Positions 57,417 through 64,000 of a stretch of DNA of 64,000 bases are shown piece after piece. The DNA comes from CAXMMR01 sp965198995 (GTDB lineage: Bacteria; Pseudomonadota; Alphaproteobacteria; Acetobacterales; Acetobacteraceae), in the NCBI GenBank assembly GCA_965198995.1, contig CBDAQG010000001.1:434001-498000 (forward strand), given 5' to 3'. The notes below the pieces were generated by a model. The model was not told the DNA's origin. It searched no databases and saw only the letters and a program-made list of their open reading frames with translations. A program made the translations under genes and the position numbers. Positions within the stretch are counted from its first letter, which is position 1. Every line of letters begins with the position of its first letter.

Positions 57417-58765
57417 GGGTGCGGGGTCAGGGGGTTGGCGGGATCTTGCCTATAGGCAAGATCGGCGTCTGCGTCGGCTTTCAGGACCTCGCCGGCGAGA
57501 TAGAGGCTGCCGCAGATGAGGACGCGGGAGGGGCTGGCGGGAAGGCGGGCGAGAGCGTCGCGGACGGTAGGGCCGGGGGTGGCGCGGCCGTTGGCGGCGG
57601 CGATGATGGCCTCGACGGGGACGGCGAGGTGCTGGCCGGGCTCGGCGACGGCGTGGACGCTGGCGGCGAGGGGGAGCAGCGGGTGCAAGAAGCCGGCGAC
57701 GTCCTTGGACTGCTTCATGCCGACGATCAGGTGGAGCGGGCGGTCGGACCAGGCGGCGGCGATGTGGGCGGCCAGGGCGGCGCCGGCGGCGGGGTTGTGG
57801 CCGCCGTCGAGCCACAGCTCGGTGGCGGGCGGCAGGGTGGCGGCGAGGCGGCCGTGCAGGCGCTGCAGCCGGGCGGGCCACTCGGCGCCGGCGATGGCGG
57901 ACCAGGCGTCGGGCGGGATCGGCAGGCCGGTGCGCATCCGGGCGGTGCGCAGGGTGGCGATGGCGAGGCCGGCGTTCTCGAGCTGGTGCGGGCCGGGCAG
58001 GGCGGGGAGCGGCAGCTCGAGCAGGCCGTGGCGGTCCTGGTAGAGCATCGCCTGGGTGCGCTCGGGGTCGATGGCCACCGCCCAGTCGAGGCCGCGGACG
58101 AGCAGCGGGGCGGCGTGGCGGGTGGCCTCGGCGCGCAGCACCTGCAGGATGACCGGGTCGGTGCAGGCGGTGACGCAGGGGGTGTTCGGCTTGATGATGC
58201 CGGCCTTTTCGCCGGCGATCTTGGCCAGGGTGTCGCCGAGGAAGTCCTGGTGGTCCATCGAGATGGCGCTGATGGCGCAGGCGATCGGCTGGACGACGTT
58301 GGTGGCGTCGAAGCGGCCGCCGAGGCCGACCTCGACGATCGCGATGTCGGCGGGGATGCGGCTGAACAGCAGCAGGGTGGCGGCGACCAGCACCTCGAAG
58401 ACGGTGATCGGGGCGCCGGCGTTGATGGCCTCGATCTCCTCCAGGGTGGCGGCGAGGGTGGCGTCGTCGATGAGCGTGCCGGCGAGGCGGATGCGCTCGT
58501 TGAAGCGGACGAGGTGGGGCGAGGTGTAGACGTGGGTGGCCAAGCCCGCGGCCTCGCAGATGGCGCGCAGGTAGGCGCAGGTGGAGCCCTTGCCGTTGGT
58601 GCCGGCGACGTGGAGCACGGGCGGCAGGCGGCGCTCGGGGTGATCAAGCGCGGCGAGCAGGCGGTGCAGGCGGTCGAGGCCGAGGTCGATCAGGACCGGG
58701 TAGAGGGCGTGCAGGCGCTCGATCGCGGCTTCGGCGCGGCCGGAGAGGTTGGTGGGCTCACGCAT
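57413..58765 (-). CDS. folC: folylpolyglutamate synthase / dihydrofolate synthase
   Basis: 450 residues. P-loop VLHVAGTNGKGSTCAYLRA, TSPHLVRFNERI, TVFEVLVAATLLLFS, VEVGLGGRFDATNVV, ISMDHQDFLGDTLAKIAGEKAGI, WLDGGHNPAAGAALAAHI. Known: Mur-ligase fold enzyme adding glutamate to dihydropteroate and folates. Usually adjacent to accD in alphaproteobacteria; here about 5 kb of other genes separate them. The 3' end contains a perfect 22-bp palindrome (57442-57463). Confidence 0.95.
   Translation of the reverse strand: MREPTNLSGRAEAAIERLHALYPVLIDLGLDRLHRLLAALDHPERRLPPVLHVAGTNGKGSTCAYLRAICEAAGLATHVYTSPHLVRFNERIRLAGTLIDDATLAATLEEIEAINAGAPITVFEVLVAATLLLFSRIPADIAIVEVGLGGRFDATNVVQPIACAISAISMDHQDFLGDTLAKIAGEKAGIIKPNTPCVTACTDPVILQVLRAEATRHAAPLLVRGLDWAVAIDPERTQAMLYQDRHGLLELPLPALPGPHQLENAGLAIATLRTARMRTGLPIPPDAWSAIAGAEWPARLQRLHGRLAATLPPATELWLDGGHNPAAGAALAAHIAAAWSDRPLHLIVGMKQSKDVAGFLHPLLPLAASVHAVAEPGQHLAVPVEAIIAAANGRATPGPTVRDALARLPASPSRVLICGSLYLAGEVLKADADADLAYRQDPANPLTPHP
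57442..57463. repeat. 22-bp perfect palindrome in folC 3' end
   Basis: Half-site GATCTTGCCTA followed by its exact reverse complement. Related imperfect copies lie at 9117-9134 and 15910-15932. Confidence 0.8.
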
Positions 58766-58836
58766 GGTGGGGCGGGCGCATGGGGGGCAATCTGGCTTGA
58801 GGTTGGCAAAGTGCCAACGGCGGAGGCTCTTATGAA

Positions 58837-58888
58837 TGGGGGTCTGGGGCCTCAGGCCCCAGCGGGTCGAGGGCAGCGCCCTCGCCTT
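58837..58888 (+). repeat. family-A repeat upstream of folC, against protease-like gene end
   Basis: Same CTGGGGCCTCAGGCCCCAG hairpin as 54930, then CGAGGGCAGCGCCCTCG. A separate GTTGGCA-AAG-TGCCAAC hairpin lies at 58802-58818, in the 5' region of folC. Confidence 0.65.
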
Positions 58889-59791
58889 ACTTCGGAGTGG
58901 GCACGGCTTGGACGTAGAGCCGGTGGAGCGGGTAGGAGATCCAGACGCGGTTGTGGCTGAGGAAGTCGTCGCCGAGGACGTTGAACGAGCCGTCGTAGAC
59001 GCCGAGATGCGGGTTCAACGCGGTTCCGATCGGTAGCTGCAACGACTTGAAGCGGTGCAGGTGGGCGACGTGTTTGATTTCGCCCAGGCCTACCAGAAGA
59101 TATGCGGGGTCGCCGGCGAGCATCGCCCGGGAGACGCCGGCGCGGGCGGCCCAGTCGGTGGTGACCTGAGACGAGCGGGCGCCGCTGTCGAGGATGAATG
59201 CATGGCGACGCCATTGAGCTTGGCCGTGAAGATGACGCGGTTGTTGATCCAGACGGGTTGTCCGGTCAGGCCGAACGGCATGCTCACGGCGGTGGCGCCG
59301 AGCGGGGCGAAGCTGGCGGTGGCGCAGCCCTCGGTTTGGTAGAGGCCGACCCGGTGCGACGGCAGGTCGATCAGGACGTCGTAATTGTCCAGGAAGTCGG
59401 CGCCGAACATGCCATCCATTGGATGGCCGTTGGGGCCGGGAGCGTGCAGGAAGGCGTCGTAGAATTGCACGTCGTGCCCGGTGGCGTAGCCGATCGTCAG
59501 GCTCGGGACGGTGACGATGGTGTCCGATCCGATGCCGCCGACGCCGCTTATTGAGCCATTCGCGTCGTGCGTCTTCATCGCGTCGGCCTGGACGACGGCA
59601 TCGTTGAGGACGGAGCGTGCGGCGCCGGTGTCGACCAGCAGGGTCGCCGGATGATTTTGGATGAGCACGGGCACGAACGGCATGTCGCCGCGCATCGGCA
59701 GGGCACCGAGGGGATGGAGCAGGCACTGCGAGGGCGTGGTGGCGCAGGCGGCGAGGGCGAGGAGGGTGGCGAGGGCGAGCGGCAGGCGCAT
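58887..59791 (-). pseudogene. retropepsin-like aspartic protease lipoprotein, frameshifted
   Basis: Two overlapping frames form one protein. Frame 1 (from ATG 59791; GTG 59803 also possible): lipoprotein signal LATLLALAACATT with lipobox Cys, then LLVDTGAARSVL (first catalytic DTGA) and MFGADFLDNYDVLIDL. Frame 2 takes over near 59199-59206 and continues with FILDSGARSSQV (second DSGA) and VLGDDFLSHNRVWISYPLHRLYV to TAA 58887. Frame 1 stops at 59090. Known: retropepsin-like aspartyl proteases, often periplasmic. A one-base loss explains the break. It could be a sequencing error, a recent pseudogene or programmed slippage, although no slippery run is seen. Confidence 0.75.
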
Positions 59792-59795
59792 TGGT

Positions 59796-60449
59796 CTAGT
59801 CACCGGCGGGGGCGGGTTCGGAGCAGATGGCGCGGACGAGGTCGGGCAGGTGGCCCATTTGCACTTGCATGCCGAATGCGACGTCGGTTGGACAGTACAC
59901 GCCCATCCCGCACTGGAAATGGAGTTCGTTGTGGATGGCGGCGTGTTGGGCCGGGGTGAGGCTGTTGAAGACCTTGTCCCACGGGCCGGCTTCGGCGTGG
60001 GCGAGGATGGAGAAGGTCCAGCCTTGCCGGGGGCATTGGCGCTTGATGGCGTCGAGCAGGGTGGTGGTGGCGATGGAGGGTGGGTAGGTCGGGTCGGCCT
60101 CGGTGGGCGGGTGCGGGCCGGCGGCGTCGATGAAGTCGATGTTGGGGGCGACGTATTGGGCGGCTGGGCCGGCGCCCTCCTTGTAGATGACGATGCTGGT
60201 GTTCTTGCGGGCGGTGAGCAGGGTGACCGTCATGCCGCTCATGATCTCGACGCAGCCGCCGGCCATCTCGATGGCGGTGTCCTGGGGGCGGGGGTTCTCG
60301 ATTTCGGCGCGGCTGCTGCCGTCGGGCAGGGTGAGTTTGGCGGTGGCGTCGGCGGTTTTGCACATCTCGCCGGGGCGGGCGGCGAGGAGGGTGGTGGCGC
60401 AGGCGGGGGTGGCGAGCACGAGGGGGAGGGCCAGGGCGATTGCGCGCAT
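59796..60449 (-). CDS. secreted hypothetical protein
   Basis: 217 residues. Signal peptide MRAIALALPLVLATPACA with a possible lipobox Cys. Mature region has IVIYKEGAGPAAQYVAPNIDFIDAAG, LLDAIKRQCPRQGWTFSIL, and a Cys pair region FQCGMGVYCPTD. No family recognised. It ends five bases before the ATG of the retropepsin-like gene, so the two envelope proteins are likely co-transcribed. Confidence 0.65.
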   Translation of the reverse strand: MRAIALALPLVLATPACATTLLAARPGEMCKTADATAKLTLPDGSSRAEIENPRPQDTAIEMAGGCVEIMSGMTVTLLTARKNTSIVIYKEGAGPAAQYVAPNIDFIDAAGPHPPTEADPTYPPSIATTTLLDAIKRQCPRQGWTFSILAHAEAGPWDKVFNSLTPAQHAAIHNELHFQCGMGVYCPTDVAFGMQVQMGHLPDLVRAICSEPAPAGD

Positions 60450-60579
60450 GCGGTGTTTCCTCTGCCGGTATTTGGAGGAAAGACGAGCGGGCGTGCGTTT
60501 ACAATCGTAGTTTGGGCTTGTTTCACCATCGCCGCGAGGAGATCGCGTGGACGACGTTGTTCAGGCGGGCGCCGGCGAT

Positions 60580-60741
60580 TTAGGCGATCGTGCGGTTGCG
60601 CCAGAGGCCGTTGAACAGGGTGAGGAGCACGAAGGACAGGGCCGCGTCCTCGACCGTCTGAGCTGTGATCGTGTTCTGGACGCGGTGTAACGCGTAGATC
60701 GTGAGGGCGAGCACGAGGGCATAGACGGGGGCCTTTTGCAT
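60580..60741 (-). CDS. very small membrane protein
   Basis: A 53-residue ORF, MQKAPVYALVLALTIYALHR... ending LLTLFNGLWRNRTIA. Two hydrophobic stretches (APVYALVLALTIYAL and ALSFVLLTLF) separated by a polar segment suggest a helical hairpin. GCGAGGA lies just upstream of ATG 60741. No family recognised. It is GC-rich like the core genes, so it is probably not part of the adjacent low-GC insert. Confidence 0.45.
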   Translation of the reverse strand: MQKAPVYALVLALTIYALHRVQNTITAQTVEDAALSFVLLTLFNGLWRNRTIA

Positions 60742-60951
60742 GGGTCCTCGCCAGCCGGTTCGGAGCTGTTGCCTCAGCGGCGATTAGGAGGACGGCCAGG
60801 TGACGAGGAAGATGCTAGAACGGCCGCGCTGTGTGACGGCTCCTACCAGAACGGACAGTACGACGCTGCATAGACAGGGCTGTTGGCGCGCGAGGTTGGT
60901 CACGATTAGCGCAATGGCGATGTTAGGACGTCCGTAATGCGCAATCTTGTT

Positions 60952-63564
60952 TTACATCCCTGTATGAAGCCTTGTGACTAGACGGTGACAGTGGATGTGA
61001 CCGGGTTCTCGTTCAAGGCCAATCTCAGCCACGTCGCGGGCTCGCTGTTCACCGCCAGAATGAAGGTGCAACCACGCTAGCCGCGATAAGTCGGTTGCCG
61101 AAGCTTCCGCAAGGTGAGCCTCCATTAGGCGGGCTAATGGCCTAAGCAACGCGCGCCGCTCGATCACGTCCATATCATCTTTCAGTTCAGGAGCTGTGTT
61201 GAGCCAATTCGCCATTGCACTTATTTCATCCAGCTGAGGCGATGCTATCTCTGCTGCCTTCAAGAACGCACCGCAGCCACCAACGACGTCTCCGAATACA
61301 CGATAGATCAAGACAAGCCGCTGCCACGCCGCGCGTGCCTCTGGAGGTGAAGGAGTAGATTCCAAATATCGACGAACATATTCGGCTGATCGGTTAGCTC
61401 CCTTGTCGCCTGAAATCTCCTCTTCAAGGCCGGAGAGCAACAGCCACGCGGGCGCATATCCACGCGCGAAGAATTCTAACACAGGCCTTAGATCATCGAG
61501 TGTGGCTGTGCCGTCCAATATTTTACGCGCAGCCTTCTTGAAAAATGTCTCTATTCTCGGACGGATGCCGTCCTTTAGTCCCGATGCTGCTGTTGTACCG
61601 ATCTCTTGAAGAAATTTAATGTCATCTTCAATCCTAGCCCGATCTGGGCTTACTGCAAGTTTGCGTCTCCCAAATAGCGCAGCGGTCAGCGGCACCTCGA
61701 GAAAGTCTGACTTGTCGCTAGCCGAAGTACGTTCGATCAGCGACATGCGGATTAACTGCTCGATACCAGCATCCGGATTACCGCTCTCACCACCATAACG
61801 CAGAAGCACCGCTTCGACAGCGAGCTGTGGAACTAGCGAACGCCAACCACTTAGCGTCAAGAAGATACGGGTGGCGATTGGTGCTAAATTTGCGTAAGTG
61901 CGTTCAAAAAGCGCGTCAAGAACGTCCTCCTGTCGTGCAATTAGTTGACTCGGTTTAGAGAACTTGCGTGCGGTTGCTACTTCACCGAGGACAATTTTTA
62001 TTACGTAAGGGTGCCCGCCAGATTCCTCTATGAGTAGTCTCTCCTCATCCTTACTAAGCAGAGATGAAATACCAAGTAACGACGATGTCTGACAGACAAG
62101 GGCCTCCGCTTCTTGTTGCTCCATACCAGAAACTTCGACAGGATAATCTGCTTTAAACTCTCGGAAGCGCGTAGTCATCACTGCTTTGTTTGGTAGTCTT
62201 ATGTTCAAGTCGATCCAGCTAAACAAATCAACTGGACTGCGGACAGTTTCGAAATTATCGAACACGAAGAGCGTTGGACCTAGAGGGCTACATCTTAGAT
62301 GCTCCGCCATGAGTGTGAGTGCATCAATTTTCTTGCCAGATGCATCGATTCTTGGATAGCCGATAAGATCTCGATACTGCTCCGCAATGTCTCGGTCTGT
62401 TAGGACTCGCGGCTGCACGGGCTTCGCTCCAGACATAATCAGGTCAATATCGCGCGCACTAAACCAAACAATAACTTCATAACGAGACGTTTCTGCAATG
62501 TCGCGTAGACAAGTAAGTGCTAGCGAGGTCTTTCCAATGCCACCTCGACCAACAAGCGTGACGATCGGATGGCGGTCGTTCGCTAAAACTTGCCGGACTT
62601 CCAACTCAAGGACTGGCCTGCGTACATATCCTGCTGCCATTGCTGGTAGGTTAGTAAATACACGCCCTAATCCATCAAGTTCGCCCTTTCCCTCGGTCTC
62701 ACTAGGAGGCCTTTCGCTAGCAGCTGTCATAAAGGGTGCAGCATCACCTTTAAGACGACTATCAGTGATAAGCGAATGAAGCTCGTATGTGCCTTTTCGA
62801 AATGCGCCGTTTGGGACAAAAAAATCAGAGACATCTAGGTCAGTGTGAATTAGTTCGACACGTCTGTAATGATCGGTCCACAAATAGACACCATCTGTGT
62901 AATTTTCCCCGTTTACGGCCGCCGCCGACGTGAGCTTTGCGAAAACCGTCTGATCGCCGCCGAGTGCAACCACTCGATACTTTCCAGATAAATTACGATG
63001 TAAATAAGCCCAAGGAAGCGAAAACACAGGATTGTTCAATGCGAGTAACTCTATCGACTCGCGCAGCTTCGGCGCCAGTCTAGCACATGTAGCTGGCGTA
63101 GTTGCTCCGTGCCCTCGGGTTTTGTTCCGCAACTCCGCAAATAACTGAAACCAGGCACGTGCCGCGACTCGATCAGTCAGTGCCGGTGAGTCATCATGAA
63201 CGCATGATATCACTTCTTGGAGTGTACGGACGGCCTGATGTTGCCAACTGTCTTTGCCAAGTCTTTCGGTGAACGCTTTTCGTGCGTCAAAGAAAGTAAC
63301 TGATAGGTGCTGTGTGGTTGGGCCACTTAGTACTTCGTCACATGCTTGTGCCCAATCACCGATGCCGTCGGCTCGTACTAGGTTATGTATAATCCTATAG
63401 CGATGATGCTCGCGATCATCTTCGATTGCGGAAACAAATGCGGCAACAGTCATCTTCAGTATGAATTCGCCTGCGTAGAGTAGTTCGGTAAACAGGACAG
63501 TATCAGAGTCAGTGCCGTAACGATCTAACCGGCCTGACATTAGGCTCAAAGGTAAGAACGTCAT
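60952..63564 (-). CDS. STAND NTPase with HEPN-like N-terminus (putative defence protein)
   Basis: 870 residues, clearly lower GC and different codon use than all neighbours. N-terminal helical domain with FAELRNKTRGHG (145-152), an R-N-x4-H motif as in HEPN ribonucleases. About 180-270 is beta-rich. About 315-640 is an NB-ARC/STAND core: Walker A GRGGIGKTSLA (339-349), Walker B TLFVFDNFET (431-440), sensor MTTRFR (463-468), GGHPYVIKI (516-524), then a winged-helix-like part. The C-terminal third (about 690-870) is helical and TPR-like (WLHLHSGGEQRARDVAEIGLEREPGH). Known: STAND proteins with nuclease effectors (Avs and related) give phage immunity. Start ATG 63564; ATG 63540 is possible. Single gene, no partner seen. 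Confidence 0.8.
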   Translation of the reverse strand: MTFLPLSLMSGRLDRYGTDSDTVLFTELLYAGEFILKMTVAAFVSAIEDDREHHRYRIIHNLVRADGIGDWAQACDEVLSGPTTQHLSVTFFDARKAFTERLGKDSWQHQAVRTLQEVISCVHDDSPALTDRVAARAWFQLFAELRNKTRGHGATTPATCARLAPKLRESIELLALNNPVFSLPWAYLHRNLSGKYRVVALGGDQTVFAKLTSAAAVNGENYTDGVYLWTDHYRRVELIHTDLDVSDFFVPNGAFRKGTYELHSLITDSRLKGDAAPFMTAASERPPSETEGKGELDGLGRVFTNLPAMAAGYVRRPVLELEVRQVLANDRHPIVTLVGRGGIGKTSLALTCLRDIAETSRYEVIVWFSARDIDLIMSGAKPVQPRVLTDRDIAEQYRDLIGYPRIDASGKKIDALTLMAEHLRCSPLGPTLFVFDNFETVRSPVDLFSWIDLNIRLPNKAVMTTRFREFKADYPVEVSGMEQQEAEALVCQTSSLLGISSLLSKDEERLLIEESGGHPYVIKIVLGEVATARKFSKPSQLIARQEDVLDALFERTYANLAPIATRIFLTLSGWRSLVPQLAVEAVLLRYGGESGNPDAGIEQLIRMSLIERTSASDKSDFLEVPLTAALFGRRKLAVSPDRARIEDDIKFLQEIGTTAASGLKDGIRPRIETFFKKAARKILDGTATLDDLRPVLEFFARGYAPAWLLLSGLEEEISGDKGANRSAEYVRRYLESTPSPPEARAAWQRLVLIYRVFGDVVGGCGAFLKAAEIASPQLDEISAMANWLNTAPELKDDMDVIERRALLRPLARLMEAHLAEASATDLSRLAWLHLHSGGEQRARDVAEIGLEREPGHIHCHRLVTRLHTGM

Positions 63565-63779
63565 TTGAGCAGTTTCCAGTTGATGCCAATAAATGGACTA
63601 ACGAAGGGGTGTGTAGAACTCGATGCCTCGGTAGAGAAACATAGTTGATGATGAACAATCAAGCGTGGTTACGCTGTTCGCCTATCGACCACGCGCCGGC
63701 TGCGGAGACGTTCGGGTTCCAAGGGCCTCACGGCCCTTGGTGGGTCCAGGGCAAAGCCCTGGCCTTGCTGCCGCTTGGC
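63565..63779. other. upstream flank of the STAND gene up to accD
   Basis: 215 bp. The first 150 bp are AT-richer than the core and may hold the STAND promoter (TAGTTGATGATGAAC region); from about 63690 the composition is core-like. No att-type repeat matching the other flank is seen. Confidence 0.4.
63716..63770 (+). repeat. family-A repeat at the accD 3' end
   Basis: CCAAGGGCCTCACGGCCCTTGG and CCAGGGCAAAGCCCTGG, ten bases from the accD stop. It marks the right boundary of the foreign block. Confidence 0.7.
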
Positions 63780-64000
63780 TTACTCCGCGGCTTTGGCGGG
63801 GATCGCGACTGGTTGGGTGGCGAGCATGCCGAGTAGGCGGCCGAGGATTTCGCGGAGTTCGGTGCGTTTGACGACCATGTCTAGGATGCCGTGTTCGTAC
63901 AGATACTCGGCGCGCTGGAAGCCTTCGGGGAGGGTTTCTCGGACGGTTTGTTCGATGACGCGGGCGCCGGCGAAGCCGATGAGGGCGCCGGGCTCGGCGA
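63780..64000 (-). CDS. accD: acetyl-CoA carboxylase carboxyltransferase beta subunit (partial)
   Basis: The last 73 codons, read from the window edge to TAA 63780: AEPGALIGFAGARVIEQTVRETLPEGFQRAEYLYEHGILDMVVKRTELREILGRLL. This is the conserved C-terminal AccD sequence. Known: with AccA transfers carboxyl from biotin to acetyl-CoA, the first step of fatty acid synthesis. The zinc-finger N-terminus lies outside. folC normally follows directly in alphaproteobacteria. Confidence 0.93.
   Translation of the reverse strand, partial: AEPGALIGFAGARVIEQTVRETLPEGFQRAEYLYEHGILDMVVKRTELREILGRLLGMLATQPVAIPAKAAE

Noticed and set aside
60900..63720. A full mobile element carrying the STAND gene
   Set aside because: No integrase, transposase, tRNA target or matching flanking repeat is visible; only composition suggests transfer.

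Overview
This is a GC-rich alphaproteobacterial chromosome segment, most likely from the Acetobacteraceae (Rhodospirillales). The evidence is the alphaproteobacterial gene neighbourhoods (a ppsR-type regulator divergent from hemE, then hemH, a hemJ-type gene and rho; folC near accD; PhaR next to a PhaC-like hydrolase) and a high density of short GC-rich hairpin repeats between genes. The family assignment is inference; I see no rRNA, tRNA or CRISPR.

Layout. 1-2.6 kb: polyhydroxyalkanoate genes (a partial PhaC-like hydrolase with a small coupled gene, and phaR) plus two small ORFs. 2.8-9.0 kb: a drug-efflux set (DHA2-type MFS pump, two HlyD/EmrA-type adaptors, a TolC-type outer-membrane channel). 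9.3-15.8 kb: ahcY, a small ORF, a Pit phosphate transporter, an FGGY kinase and a YcaD-like MFS transporter.

16.0-47.5 kb is a carbohydrate and polyol catabolic region. (a) 16.0-24.6 kb, minus strand: a mannitol/sorbitol/arabitol-type operon (polyol dehydrogenase, binding protein, two permeases, ATPase, fructokinase, xylulokinase). It faces a plus-strand MFS transporter across a control region with a palindrome and a 20-bp-phased direct repeat. (b) 26.4-35.8 kb: a ribose-family importer (binding protein, ATPase, two permeases) with an SMP-30 lactonase, galactonate dehydratase, KDGal kinase, KDPGal aldolase and an SDR. Together these make a plausible De Ley-Doudoroff galactose route. (c) 36.0-47.5 kb: a divergent SorC regulator and a long minus-strand operon with an FGGY kinase, acetoin-dehydrogenase-like E1alpha, E1beta and E2, a second ribose-family importer and two or three SDRs. 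A sugar kinase next to a thiolytic acyloin-cleaving complex suggests an undescribed catabolic route.

47.7-64 kb: a secreted S53 peptidase, then the core ppsR / hemE-hemH-HAD-hemJ / osmC / rho block. The ppsR-hemE gap contains a perfect DnaA box and is a candidate oriC. Then come a ParB-like gene overlapping folC, a frameshifted two-domain retropepsin-like gene, a secreted hypothetical protein, a very small membrane protein, and a low-GC 870-residue STAND NTPase with a HEPN-like RNx4H motif, lying between folC and accD (partial at the window end).

Two families of short intergenic repeats run through the window. Family A is GC-rich with two hairpins. Family B consists of AT-rich arms of about 36 bp, usually in inverted pairs 46-190 bp apart, most of them in the catabolic region. 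Several family-B arms touch gene ends and supply start or stop codons.
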